Assembly (NCBI GenBank): GCA_019914995.1
Contig: CM034139.1
Coordinates: 315,001-379,000 of the forward strand
DNA: 64,000 bases
Direction: 5' to 3'
Origin: Acanthochlamys bracteata
Taxonomy: Eukaryota; Streptophyta; Magnoliopsida; Pandanales; Velloziaceae
This document shows positions 40,166-52,867 of this stretch, one piece after another (the stretch's first letter is position 1; the number at the start of each line of letters is the position of its first letter). Under the pieces are notes generated by a model that was not told the DNA's origin, searched no databases, and saw only the letters and a list, made by a program, of their open reading frames with translations. The position numbers and the translations under genes were made by a program.

Positions 40166-40928
40166 CATAGTTGTAAGAACCGGACCGGACATCGAATCGG
40201 AAAACTGTCCGGGTCACGGTTCTCGTGTTGAACCGTCGGGTCAATAATATTAAAGTATTTTTAACTAATAATAATTATAGTAAGAAATTTACTACTAATG
40301 ACACTACCAATAATAATAGCTATAGCAATCATAACAAAAAATTAGAGTATTTTTATTATGTCATTACTATCAACAACAACAACAATAATAATCACTACAA
40401 AAAATAAAGTATTGCCACCACCAACAATAAAAATAACTAAAATTTATAAATAAATTAGGAGATTAGAAAAAAATAAAACCATAAAATAGATAAATCATAA
40501 AAGAGATATAATTAATTTTTTTAGGTATACATATTTGAGTTTAAATATTTTACAATATAAAAAATTTAAAAATCACAAATTTAATTGATATTTACAAATA
40601 ATAAAAATTAATTATATTTTTTGCATTATCACATCCAAATGCTAAATCTAAACTACATATCATTTTTCAACATAGGGCTATTAATAATTATTTTTGTATT
40701 AAATATATCATCAATTTAAAATTTTTTAAATAATTTTTTTAAATTTTTTTTAACCCGGTTTGATCCGGGCGGGCGGGTCGACCGGATTGAAGCAGGTAAG
40801 AACGGGTCAAATTGGATCGAAACGGATCAATTGCATAAACGGTCTTTTTGCAAACCGGACTGGTTTATCGTCTAGATCGACGGTTTTCGGGTTGACTCGG
40901 AAGGGTTGGTCGGGATCTGACAACTATG
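40166..40928. mobile_element. Non-autonomous hAT-type DNA transposon, copy C2
   Basis: The left end catagttgtaagaaccggac and the right end, read inverted, catagttgtcagatcccgac are terminal inverted repeats. 763 bp, non-coding, same internal order as copy C1 at 21463-22254. It is flanked by a perfect 8-bp duplication ataataat (40158-40165 and 40929-40936). It looks younger than C1. Confidence 0.85.
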
Positions 40929-41797
40929 ATAATAATTGTGGCGCACTATATATATTTTTGACCTAAATGCAAAAAAAGATATATATATTTTTGACCTAAT
41001 TGCAATAGAAGACAGTTTTTTTAATTAACGACAAAAAATTAAAGGTGCATTTCTTAGTTATGCATTACATCATCACATATGCATTATAAATTTTATGCTT
41101 TTTAATGGTGTTTGGCAGAATGGCACTGTTTCTCATTACAGAAAATTTTTCATATTTTGTAATAAAATTTTTATAATATGTTAAAAAAAATTTAAAAATT
41201 TAATATATATCTATATAATTTATATGTATATATTTTTAAAAATGAAAAAATTTAAACTTACTTAAAAATTCAAAATAAAATTTAGTTTAATTTTTCCTGT
41301 TAATTTTAAGAACATTCTAATTAATAATCCCCTAACAGTAGATATTTGGTTAAGTGCGCTATAACGCGTCGGTCACTTGCACTAAAAACCATTAACTATT
41401 TAAAAAAACATAAGAATATTAATTTCAAAAAGAGTCCACCAGGCAGATTTTTAAAATTAACTAGGACAGTTAGGTCATATACGGCAGAATCATTCTACTA
41501 TAATTTGCAAATTGAAAAGGTAATGTATATTGCGAAATTTAATAATAATAGGCCTATAATGGAAATACGGTTTGCTAGTGGGTCTAAAAATAAAAATATT
41601 AACCAGCCCGTTAACTTCGCTTGTAAACATTCACTTTGATCTCCAACGGCTTCGAAGCGAAACAAAAAAAAGAATTTGAATTCTCTCGCTCTACCGGAGT
41701 TAGGGTTCCGGCGATCTCTATACCGGAGCAATGAATTTGTAGCAAGTCTTCGTATCAGTTCAATTAACTGCTGCAGTTGTTCGATTTGGGAAGCAAA
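40929..41797 (+). promoter_or_regulatory. Promoter region of the INCENP-like gene
   Basis: A short direct repeat containing atatatttttgacctaa is at about 40945-41000, and AT-rich sequence follows to 41340. Near the gene, tccaacggctt (41642-41652) fits the mitosis-specific activator (MSA) consensus YCYAACGGYYA except for the last base. MSA sites are bound by three-repeat MYB factors and drive G2/M transcription, which suits a chromosomal passenger gene. Confidence 0.45.
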
Positions 41798-41966
41798 ATG
41801 TCGGTGGTGGAACGGTTGTTGATGGAGATCTTCGATGGGAGGCGGAGAATCGAGGACCAGCTCCGGCGGCAAGCAGATTCGTATGCCGAGTCTCTCGCAG
41901 CGAACTTGATTGCCGACGGTCAGAAGCCTCCTCCTTGGATCTGGCCGCAACAGAACAACGGTAATG

Positions 41967-42005
<39 letters not shown>

Positions 42006-45000
42006 GATAGATTTGGTTTTGATTAGGTTTATATTGTTAGTTGAGTGATTAAATTGAATATATAATTGTTTATTTGGATTTATGTTGCTTACTGTGTTGT
42101 TTTTTGTGTACATTGGATTGCTGTTTGAAATCGAACGGAGTTGGTGATTAGCTTAGTTGGAGTGCGGATGGGTAAACTTTGGCTTTTGATTAGATTATAG
42201 TTGGATGATACAATTGGACTACTCTTTGCATTCTTATTTCTTCTATATATGGTTATTGAGAGAGTTGGTTATTGTTTGGATCTCTCAAATTCTTTTATGT
42301 ATTGATTAGACTAAATGTACTGGTCGCCTGTAGATAGTGAATGGTGAGTTTGAATTGTGCATGTATTAGATCAATGGATAGATACCTGCATTCATTAGCT
42401 TGTTTTGTCACTCCAAACGGTTAATTACAGATTCTTCTTTCTGCGACCCTGAAATTTTGAAGTCAATTTGAGATTCTTATTTCTACTCTTTATATATTTT
42501 ACGGCCATTAGGTTCTCTGTGCTTTAAAATATTATTTTGATACTTATTATTACTCTTTTGTTTCCTACAGCTATTAGTTTTTGCACTCTGAAATCTGAAT
42601 CTTATTTATTCAATTAAGGTTTTTGGTTGATTACTCCCTTCTTAATTTATTTAGCTTGTGAATGTGGGTTGATGCTGCTTATCTAAATCTTATGCTAATA
42701 TGTGTTTGTCTAAAACCAGAATTAATCAAAGAGGAGCTGATTTCTGGGGTACCATTCCCACTTCCACGAGCTACGACTCCATTTTTGAAGCAAAGATCCC
42801 TTTTCACGGTGCCTTCTTTGAGGGCTGAAAATATCTTCCAGTCCAATGTCAGCTTCACCAAAACGTGCCCTTCAGAGAGAGGTTACATGGATGATAGAAT
42901 AGAGTTGCCAAATCATGACAGTCTCAGAGATGATGGACATGGTTATAACATGAAGGAGCCAGCTGAAGAAGTGGTGGTTGAGTCAGCAATCAATGGTATT
43001 TCTCAGTCCAAGGGTTTCTTGACTGAGACTTGCACTTCAGGAAGATATTCTAAGTTAGAGAATGTGATTGAACCAGAAGATCATAATTGCTTCAAGGATA
43101 TTGGACAGGATTTTCAATTGGCGAAAGAATCAAATGGAAAGGAGGTGACTTCCAGGAAAAGAAGTGGTGATGGTACCATCAAGTCCAAGGTTTCATTGAC
43201 TGAAACTTGCACTTCAGGAAGATATTCTAAGTTAGAGAATGGGATTGAAGCAGAAGATCATAATTTCCATAAGGATATTGGACAAGATTCTTGTTTGATG
43301 GAGGAAACGAACAGGAATGAGGTGATTTCCATGTTAGATGATGGCACTAGTACTCAAGCTTTAGATAGGGGCTTGAACTCGGAGAATAGGTTTGAGCAAG
43401 GGCTTCACAACTACCTCAAGGATGTGAACGAGAATTCACTTTTTATGGTGGAACCTACAGCTGAAGAACTTCAACATACAATGCATAATTTGGTAGAGGA
43501 TTCGGTAGCTCGACAGGTGCATGCTGACCCTTTTGCCGATAGCGCTATACCGTCCAATGGTTTCTTTTCTGAAACATCCACATCTAACATATACTTCAAC
43601 AAAGAGAATTGGTCTGGAGTGGGTCTTAGTAGTTACCATGAGGAGCAGGATTTTATCATGGTGGAGGAATCAAAATCAGAAAAGGAGCAAGTTGAATTAG
43701 ATGCTGACAGTGTGCTCCAGGCAAACAGTTTCTTGACAGACACCTGTCTTACAAATAGATGTTCTGACATGAAGATTGGTCCTGGAGCAGCTGAAAATGG
43801 CTACCCTAAGGGCGGCGGACAGGGTTTAGACATGGTTGAGGAATTGCAACACGAAGTACCTGCTGATTTGAAAGATAATACTGTTGTCCTGTCCAAGGGC
43901 GTTTTGACTATGACATGTACTTCAGACAGATCTAACACAGAGAGAGGGCCTGAAGCAGGGAACGGTAGCTACCTTGATGATGGTGCGAGTGTTTCTCATG
44001 CAATGGAGAAATCGGAAGCTAAAGAGGTGCATAATGGGTCAGGAAAACTTTCATCGATCAGAAATGCGGGATCAAGAAAGTCCAACTTTGTAGCTAGACC
44101 AGACAAGAATGCAGATTTTCTAGAGCAGTTAGTCAAGGGGAGTACTGGAGATGCAAATTCTGAGATCACCCGTTCTCTGCCTCCCTCTTTGAAGTTCCAC
44201 TCTGGTTTGAAGGATGGCAGAAAAGTGAGATCAGCATGTGCAGCTTTGGCTCACAGCTATATTATTAATTCACCGCAAGTTGCACCATCAGTTTTACCTG
44301 TGATGTCCAATGGCTTTAATGCTAATCCTGGCACTAACACGCCGGATCTTGATGGATTTTGCTTTGAGATTTCTCCTTTTCTAAAAGATTCTGTAGCCTT
44401 AAATAGTCCTGATATTGACAGTCTTGAAAAGGAACGAGCTTCCCTTATTGAACAGCTCTTCAAGTCGAAGGGTGTGCTTTCTCCTGTATCTCATCCATCA
44501 ACAAGACAAAAAATAAATGAAATCCCTGTTGTTTGCCAGTCTTTACCTGAAGAAATTTTTACAGAGAACAGCTTAATCAGTCCTTCGCAGTTTGATGATG
44601 CGGCTGTGAACGTAGGTAGCGGCACTAGGGAAATAACTGTTAAGGGCTTCTGCTTTGACATGCAAACTGACCAAGATAGTTCTTTGCATAAGCCACATTC
44701 TTACAGTTTACCTTCAAGCCTTAAATCTGCAGGTCAAGTTGGAAAACCTCCTCTAACTCCTCCAGCTGGAAAAGTGAGCCAGAGAGTAGGTTCAGGAAGA
44801 AGTGTGAGTTCTGAGCTTGTGGATTCTAGGCATGTGTGCTTCCGAATTGATGAAAATACAAGCACCACTGAAGATGACCACGGAGATAATTTTGAGTCCA
44901 TTCCCGTAAAGAAAGTTGGATATATGTTTGAGAAGGAGGTTGAAAGAAAACCTCTGGCTGATATTACATCATTGTATCAAAATGCACCAAGTTTGACATC

Positions 45001-47618
45001 TATGACTGACAAGTACAGAGAAAGAAGTAGTCTAGATTCTGTATGCACAGATATGATGGATGTCAGTCTAGGTTTTGCAAGTGGATATGCAATCAATGGG
45101 ATGAATAAGGCAGGCAAAGAGCAGAATGAAGCCACTGCAGTAGGAAAAAACAGAGTACGTAAAGCTGCTGAGTCACTTAGTAGCAGGTCTAGCAGGCTGG
45201 AACCATCTGCAAATAAAAAAGCACGGAACAAGAGTCAAATTGTTTTGGGAAAAGGTGCTAAACCCAAGAATATAGTTTCCAACATAGCCTCGTTCATACC
45301 TCTTGTCCAGAAAAAGCAGCAAGCAGCTGCGCCTCTTGTAGGTACAATTATGCTTCTCTCTCTCTCATCATTGGTTGATTATATGCCTCTGCTGATGGTT
45401 TCTGCAAAGAGTTAGGCTACTGCTTCTATACCAAGTTACTTCTTCTATCTTTTCGCATCATAGCAAGTATGACTTGACTGTTTGCGTCACTCTACACTGC
45501 AGTATTGGCTTTTAGACAGGTTCCATATGCGGCTTTCACGAAATGATATTGAACATTTAAGAACAGTAATTGGCCTACATCTACTGCATATCTGCTGCAC
45601 TTGCCAGATCCTTAAGTATACAATAATTGTTCACTGATTTGATGTGTGTTAATGCTAATGTCACTTCTAGGAAAAAGGGATATCATCAAGGTTAAATCAC
45701 TAGCAGCTGCTGAAGCTGCAAAACGCCTTCAAGAGCAGAAAGAGATTGAGCGTGACAAAAAAAAGGTAGCTCTAAAACTGGAGCGAGAAAGATTGGAGAA
45801 AGAAAATAAACTTAAGCAAAAAGAGGCGGAGGAGAACAAAAAGAAAAGAGAGGCTGAAATTGCAGCTAGGAAGAGGCAGAGAGAAGAAGAAAGAAGAGAT
45901 AAAGAACGGAAAAAGAGATGTACTAAAGCACGAAATCAACAGAAAGAAAAGGTTGAAAAAATGCATTGGGAGAAGGACTTCAAAGACCTTCAACCAAAAT
46001 CTGCTGTAAGAATGTTTGCCAATATCTTTTTAAGATAATCATGGTTCGGCATTTTGGTGGTTTAATTGAATGTATTTTCTTACAGAAGAAACAAGAGGGA
46101 AGCACTTTGGCTGATGAATCAAAGTGTCAACCTCCATCAGAGGGAGGAAACGATCCAACAGAATGTACTAAACTAACAGAATTGAAACAGGCAGGCCCTG
46201 GACTTGACAGGAGCAATCTGGATGCACATGCACATGACGTTGAAAAGGTCTCTGTCTATTTCTGAATGCTAGTTATATGTCTTGATTTATATTGAGTGTA
46301 ATTATCCTGATGATCATCAGCTGTTTGTTAGTTTATTAAATATAACTTGATGATAAAAGTTGTTTCCTTCATGAAAGTGAGTCATCATAATTTTGTTTTT
46401 GTCTTATCTCTAATATTAATTTGTGCTATGCTGCATTAAACGAAGTATGAAAATTCTACAAGTTTAACTTCCACTCTAAAGAGGTTGGTTGTTGCTATAC
46501 TCTTTCTAGGTGGTAGTGAAACCCGATGGTTTGCAAAGCAAAGTACAAGATAGAAGATCTTTTATCACAGGAAGTCAGGATGCAAAGTCATACGAAATTT
46601 CTCCATATAGAGACTCTGATGATGAAGATGGAGATGATGGTCGAAGGAAAAAGAAGTATATTCCTACTTGGGCAAGGTAACTAATAACCGATTTGGCCTA
46701 ATGATTTCAGGAGTTTACTTGATCATCTTATTGCTAGATAGTCCTTTTATGGGAAAGAATAAAAGTTCTTGTAGAAAGTGTTATGGTGGTTACAGACTTG
46801 TACTCAAGTGAACATGTTCATGGAAATCTTTTCAAGTAAGAGAAGCGCTTTGGCGTATGATAGTGGAACTATTTGACTTAAAAATGAACTTGGGAACCAT
46901 TTCTGTTCCTTTTTTTTTTTATTTTTTTTTATTTTTAAGCAAACGGATGAGTACCTTGAACAAATGGATATGCTGTAGTGCTTGGTTAAGTCATTAAGGT
47001 ACGAGATAACCGCCAGGTCACTTTTTGCTGTTAGGCACTGTAGAAGTCAGACTGCAACTTTTGGGATCTTTAATGGAAATTTTTAGAACAGCAAACCATG
47101 CGTCTGGCATATTTTTGAGAAACTTAACTAGTAGCTTCACACTTTAGCTGAGGGCCATAGGTGATTTTCTGTATGTTATATGACATTGTCCAAATGCTTC
47201 AGTTGTATACATTAAATATTCGTAGGTGTATGCCATTTGTGGCATTTCCAGCATTTTTATACACAGCTTAATATGGTTAGACTTTCTGTATTCTTTCCTA
47301 AGTACCTTTCATGAGGTCTTCTAATTGTTACCTTTCATGAGATCTTCTTTCTGCTAGTACCTATCTGTTGGTTAGACTTTCTCTTTGTGATTTGATACTG
47401 TTTTTTTGCAGGCGAGAATGCCTCCAGAAAATTTTACTGTCTGTTCAATGTACGGATCCAACAAAAATATTTGCTCGTAAGAGTTCCTTCAATTTAGTTG
47501 AAGGTACCTTTTAATTGTTTCATTATTTTACTAGTGGGAAACAAATTTCTATGAATGAGCACTGATATCTTTGTTTTAATCAGTTCTTTCCCCTAGATTG
47601 CACCGGAGAATTCTATAG
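41798..47618 (+). CDS. WYR: INCENP-like chromosomal passenger protein (WYRD type) with C-terminal IN-box
   Basis: Seven coding exons: 41798-41960, 42720-45341, 45671-46005, 46086-46247, 46510-46676, 47412-47503 and 47584-47618. They join in phase to 1191 residues. Exon 1 gives MSVVERLLMEIFDGRRRIED, a conserved plant INCENP start. Exon 2 (about 874 codons) begins ELIKEELISGVPFPLPRATT, then holds about seven degenerate ~57-residue repeats, then Phe-Cys-Phe motifs (DGFCFEIS, KGFCFDMQ). Exon 3 is a long charged helix (about residues 945-1035, KRLQEQKEIERDKKKVALKL onward). Exons 5-7 form the IN-box: SYEISPYRDSDDEDGDD, KKKYIPTWARRECLQ, ending VLSPRLHRRIL. The IN-box binds and activates Aurora kinase at centromeres and the spindle midzone. 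Between exons 1 and 2 a (TC)n run begins at 41970. Confidence 0.88.
41970..42000. repeat. (TC)n microsatellite in INCENP intron 1
   Basis: An uninterrupted run of about 15 tc units starts 10 bases after the exon 1 donor. The Arg/Glu-rich antisense ORF over this site is only its shadow. Confidence 0.9.
42842..44060 (+). repeat. Seven tandem coding repeats of about 57 residues in the INCENP-like protein
   Basis: Units begin near 42842, 43007, 43182, about 43355, 43553, 43721 and 43892. The unit core is S-K-G-F-L-T-E-T-C-T-S followed by an acidic half ending in a GQD or EE-type block. Units 2 and 3 are the closest pair: both contain ETCTSGRYSKLEN and EDHN. Unit 4 is the most diverged. Confidence 0.75.
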
Positions 47619-49950
47619 AGAAGGTAACAAATTGATGAATTGTCACCATTTAGATGACATTGATGGAGGTAATGATCCTAGAAACATAGTTGTTTGAATT
47701 TTATCGCTATCCATTTTCCCTCTTACTTCGTAGAGGAAATTTCACATGGTAGCTAGTTCTTTAGCTATTGCAGTAGTTATTATATTAGCATGTGTTAGGC
47801 TATATTGTGTAACTCTAGCTTCAAACTCTATTAATTATTTTAGTTTGGATTCTTTGTGTTGCCTAGGATGTTCCTATGTTTCATGGCATAAGTTCTATTT
47901 GATGGCCCCACAAAGAAATATAATTGTTTCGCTGTGCCCATGCTATGTCTTTAGATTGGATCATCACTATTTGAGTAAACCAGTTTGTTGCAGAATTCAA
48001 TTGCTTATATGTATTTTACTGAAATAATTGAAGTGTGTGTCAATTTCGTTGTATGACTAGCTGATTGATGTTTTGTTCTTCTTTGGTCTGCTACTCGACT
48101 GAGCTCAAATAGTATGTTTAGTTCCACGATAACCTTCTGTTGTCTCACTATGCAAAAGCACCACTTTAGGTTCCTATGAAGTTGTCGACAGTTTCTACCA
48201 CCATTCAAATAGCTACCACAAAAACTGGCAGCACCAGTTTCTCAATGTCGAGCGGAGGAAAAAAGAGAAGGAAAAGAAAAGAAGTAGTAGAAGGAGAAGA
48301 AACAGAAGAGAGTATGACCAGTGCATAAGAGTATGCTCAACTCCCAAAACCTTGTTGATTTTATGAGCCTTGAAGTTGGTCGTCACATCACCTAGGCGAG
48401 GGCCACTCATGACTGAGTGCAAGGCGCATTAGTGATACTCCAGTTTGGGACCCCTGGAACAATGACCTTGCCTTTAATTGATCTTAGGAGTGTAGCTTTA
48501 ATGTATTACAGCCAATCCACCACATTCCTAGGTCGGTTTCATTTTCCCCACATCACTGTCCATTTTCTGTACTTAATTTTGTTTGTGTCTAGTGCAATAA
48601 GCTCATAATACCCTCAGGAATCTCTCAAATACTGTAAAATGCTCAGTAGTTCAAGTTCTAATTTTAGAATTCTGAAGAGTTTATTCTCAAATGTTGTACA
48701 GAGTAAGTGATATCAGGGCAAGCACTTACAGGAAGTCTTTTCTTGATGAAAACGATCTCCATGAGGTTTAGATAGCTGATCTGTAAAATGTGCCCACTGG
48801 ATATAAATGCTTGAGCCTCGAGTAATAGTCAGATAAGACTTTTTCTGCATAAAAAAATTCTATGCAGACATACAAATAGATGCTGTATAGAAAAAATCTC
48901 AGCAACCAGCAACATGCAACATTACAGTTTCCCTTTGTCCCTCTGGAACTTTTCGTTGTGGTTTTACACAGGAAAATGAAGACCTTATTTGTATGACTGG
49001 CATAACAGTTCAATCCAAGTTCAACACGCTGTCATTATATTGACTAGTGACCGACTTCTAATCTTTGGGATTAATATTTGGGAACTTTTACCTAATTTAG
49101 GCTGTAATATGTTAAGCACATATTTTCTGCTTTTTCTTCTAAACTCTTTTGCAAGCAAATACCTATGTGGTCTTCTGGCAGTAAATTTCAAAAATGCTAT
49201 TTACTGGAATTATTGGGAGAAAGGACCCATGAGCAGGTCCCAGTAACGTCATGGGTGATTGTATTGGTTCGTACTTATTACATGCTAAAATATTGAACTT
49301 TTATGCCAAATATGGATTTTAATTAAGTTATTTTTCTTTACCAATTGCTGAGTTCTGCCAAACTGGCCAAGAAATGATGTTGTTTGATGTTCTTGTGCAG
49401 GTTATTATAGCCAACTATCAGAAACTGAAAGTCCTGTCGGCATGATCCAAACAATCCAAAAGTTGTGTTGCTAAGTTGAAACCATGATCAGGGATACAAA
49501 AGTTTCATGTAAAAGCTTGTTCTCTTGATACGTCTCCCCAACATTGCAGCTGATGTGCAGCGCCTGATCGACATATGATTTCAGGAGTTGCACAGGTGCG
49601 TAACATCCACTTCTTGTTCCTGCTGCAAAATTTCTGTTTCTTCCGAAATTTGCAGTTATCTTTCATCAGTCTCATGGCCGTGAGACTCGATTAGCATGTG
49701 CATATATTATGTAAAATGTATCAGTTAGGCTTCTTCCTCGAGCGAAAGTATGGAATTTCGTTTACGAAGTTGTCAGCACGTCTCTGAACGCAGATTGAAT
49801 GTTTCAGCTAATCTTGATTTTCTTTGTTTATGAAATTGTATTGATTTCGTTAGTGGATGCTCCACCATTGCGTTACTTTTGATTAGAAATTAAAAGCTCG
49901 AGCACTAATTAAACTCTTCATTTTTACTTTTTGTTAGATAGAAACTTTAG
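47619..49950 (+). other. 3' UTR of the INCENP-like gene, probably spliced, and downstream spacer
   Basis: After the stop, a good donor (tggag|gtaatg at 47669) and an acceptor (gtgcag before 49402) suggest a long intron in the 3' UTR, with a terminal non-coding exon at about 49402-49900. ORFs inside (for example 47746-48027) show no family motif. Confidence 0.35.
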
Positions 49951-51067
49951 TTACTTAGTGAATTAAAAGGAAGAACTGTTTCTACTTCAAAGATTTCTTC
50001 TTATAAGACCAGATTTTGTGATCCGTTGCTAGCAAGGAAGATGTTGAAACATTTTGTTTATAACTTAAAGAAGAAGATGTTCTTCTTAAAGAACTGTTTC
50101 TACTTCAGAATTAAGGTATGTATGTTTATAGCTTCAATTATTCAGGACTATTTTTTTGTCAGATTTTAAATTTGAACTCATTTTTGTTTTTCAGTTTATA
50201 CCAAACTCGCATCTAATTCATTTATTACTGAACTCAACTTCTACCAAATTTAATTTTATTAAACTTACTTTCTTACTATTAAAACACACCCTTAGTTTAG
50301 TGTGAGTGCTCCTGAACTGAAATATAAAGCGAAGTAAATTAAGCACTCATTATTAGTGCTACAATTAATGAATAATCTAGCTTACACCTGTGTTTCCATA
50401 ACCACAATTAGTGCTCACATACTTAAGTAAGATGGGTTTGAGAGTGTCTTTAAAATAAAGTATACTAAAATAAAAAATATTTTAATTTTTTAAAAATAAA
50501 TTATATTTTTAATTTAAAAAATAAAAATAAGTAATATAGAAAGTTTATTATGTAAAATATTTTAATACTTCTTAAATAAAATTTTTAAATATTTATAAAA
50601 AATATATTTGAAAATGTGAACTAAAAAATTAAAAAGTTACTTTTTTCTTCATTTAAGACTTTTATCATCAATAGTTTTGTTTATCTTAATTTAATGAAAG
50701 AGATTATATAACTCTACAGACCAGTACTGTTTTTGCAACAAAATTAATTTAAGTTTCATGATTCAAGAACGATTACGGGAGGTTCGATCCTGCTCCGGCT
50801 TTTCGAAAGCCAAGATTCAAGCTCATACCATATTAACTCATCTATCTTCTAGTATATAACATGGCCAGCAGCTTGTGTTAGTATATAGACATGTATCAAG
50901 ACATGTTTCAGAAACTTTACTTTTTCTTTCCAGATATCAGATTCGACCACTTTACCTGTTTCAGCTATCACTCCAATTACACTTTCACTTCTACTAAAAT
51001 GTAACTCCATACTTTACGTCATGTATGTATATATATACTAGCAATCTAGCTACATCAAGTGTGTATG

Positions 51068-51324
51068 TGGGAGTGTTTGGTTCAGCTTTTCCCTAACATT
51101 TTTTTTCAAACTTTTATTTCATATTTTTAATACATATTTTATAAATATTTAAAAAATTTATTTAAAAATTTAGAAAGTGTAGAAAAATTTTACGTAATGA
51201 GATTTTTTTTACAAATTTATTATTTTTTTAAAAGTAAAAAAAATAGAGCTTGTTTTTTAAAAAGAACAAAAATATTCTCGATTTCAGAAAAGCTCTATTT
51301 TATAAACAATCTTAAACGCACCCA
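51068..51324. mobile_element. Family-B MITE-like element
   Basis: It opens tgggagtgtttggttcagct and, when inverted, the right end reads tgggtgcgtttaagattgtt. The core is A/T. Confidence 0.5.
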
Positions 51325-51487
51325 CAGGTATCTTCTAGCATATTGTATGACCAGTAGCTTGTGTTAGTATATATTGATGTATCTAGCATGTTTCAATTGC
51401 AAAAAACTCTACGTTACTTTTTAGACTTTGAGTTCGATTATTTTACACTTTCACTTCCATTTTTATACCAAATTTCACTTCTTCTAA

Positions 51488-51783
51488 GGGCGTGTTTTAA
51501 ATATCCGTAACTGAGTTTCGTGAAAGTAAAAAATAAAAAGTAGAGTTTTTTGAAAAATAAAGTGGAAGTAGAGTTCAGTATTTATATTTCAATAGTTTTT
51601 TAATGTGTGTTGAAAACTAAAAAATATAACTGTATTGAAAAATGTGCAAATGAAAAAGTTGGAACTAAAGTTCCACATGTGAAAATGGAGTTCTAAATTT
51701 TTTGTATAATTGAAACATATGAACTATTCAAAACTCAAGATCTGATGGAAGAAAGTAAAACTACGAATGTTTGAAATACGCTC
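51488..51783. mobile_element. Tourist-like MITE (family A), copy A2
   Basis: This 296-bp element opens gggcgtgttttaaatatccg and ends acgaatgtttgaaatacgct then c. It is flanked by TAA on both sides. Same length as copy A1 in inverted orientation, with most inner motifs shared (gagtttcgtgaaagtaaaaa). Confidence 0.8.
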
Positions 51784-52736
51784 TAAGATTTAACTCTAAA
51801 CTTTACACCACGTATATATATATACATATATTCTAGTAATCTAGCTACATCAAGTATGTAAGTGTATGTTGTAGTATATTGTATGAGCAGCTGCTTGTGT
51901 TAGTATATATTTATGTATTAGTAGTAGTAGTAGTTGTAGTAGTACATATTACAAATATATAATTACTCATATGATCAATATTTGAAAACTAATATAATAT
52001 GCTCTCCACATCCTGAGTCCCAGTTAAGGTACAAGTTTTTTCATCTCCTGATAACTTTCTTTTACTAAAGAAGTTATTTCCAGCTATAAAAAAATACAAA
52101 AAATCACTTCATTTTAAAAATATATAAAAAATAAATTTATTTTAAATAATATTAGTTATAGTAATTTATTTTTCAGTAGTTATCTATTGCAAAAGGAATG
52201 CGCCCTTAGCGCTAACAGCTGCGTGACAACGCTAACTTTTAGAATGTGTTCTTTACATCCGTAATTAATAAGATATTTGGAAATATAAATAATAAAGTAA
52301 TATTAAATATGAGGTGAAAATTTTTTTATATTTTAAATTTTTTTTAAAATTTGATAAAATATTTAAAAATTTTTATTACAAAATATAAAATGAAAAATTA
52401 GATGAAATAAAATTTAAAACTCTTTTAAATCCACTAGCTCTTGTCGCGAAAAAACACAATACTGAATTGCTTTTGATATTCTTTCGCAATAATTTGTTCT
52501 CTATTATTAACTCATTTTATAAGGACTCATTTTTTCAGAAAATGACTTCCTTAAAAGAACACAACTATTATTTCAAGTGAATAATTTTCAGAAAAATAAA
52601 CTATAAAATATTTATATTTTCAAATAGTACTGCTTCTATAACTAATAGTATATAACAGTACTGGTTCAAATAAATCAAAAACCCTAAACAATAATATCTA
52701 ATTTGCAAATCCCTAAACATCCTTACTGGTAGTCCC

Positions 52737-52819
52737 ACACGTGTCGTGTTCCGCGTATCTCCACGTTGCTTTCCAACGACACGCGTCGGAGCTTACTCTC
52801 CTCACTCTCCTCCATATAA
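52737..52819 (+). promoter_or_regulatory. ABA-type promoter of the dehydrin gene (ABRE, CE3-like box, TATA)
   Basis: ACACGTGTC at 52737-52745 is an ABRE/G-box. GACACGCGTC at 52778-52787 resembles coupling element CE3. A TATA-like atataa lies at 52814-52819, about 50 bases before the ATG. Together these are the signature of an ABA- and drought-induced gene. Spacing and motifs are seen directly; inducibility is inferred. Confidence 0.65.
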
Positions 52820-52867
52820 CAGTCGTAGCAGCGTTAAGAGATGTGCTTCTGCTTCTGTTGATCAGCA

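Larger units (their letters stand above)
49951..52736. other. Gene-free AT-rich spacer with MITEs
   Basis: It contains a weak family-B relative (about 50436-50650), a family-B element (51068-51324), Tourist copy A2 (51488-51783) and short duplicated tracts around atactagcaatctagctaca (51037 and 51831). No gene was recognised. Confidence 0.5.

Noticed and set aside
41498-41950. 150-codon antisense ORF
   Set aside because: Antisense to the INCENP promoter and exon 1; no recognisable motif.
41760-42113. 117-codon antisense ORF with an Arg/Glu run
   Set aside because: The run is the complement of the (TC)n microsatellite; antisense to INCENP exon 1.
45342-45415. Alternative C-terminus of the INCENP-like protein by reading into intron 2
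   Set aside because: A good donor at 45342 and in-phase exons 3-7 with the IN-box show the intron is removed; the read-through tail is not conserved.
47746-48027. 93-codon hydrophobic ORF
   Set aside because: In the probable 3' UTR intron of the INCENP-like gene; no start context, motif or splice support.
48213-48600. Less AT-rich patch that looked like a retrotransposon or organelle insert
   Set aside because: Neither strand gives a continuous frame with gag, pol or organelle motifs; left unassigned.
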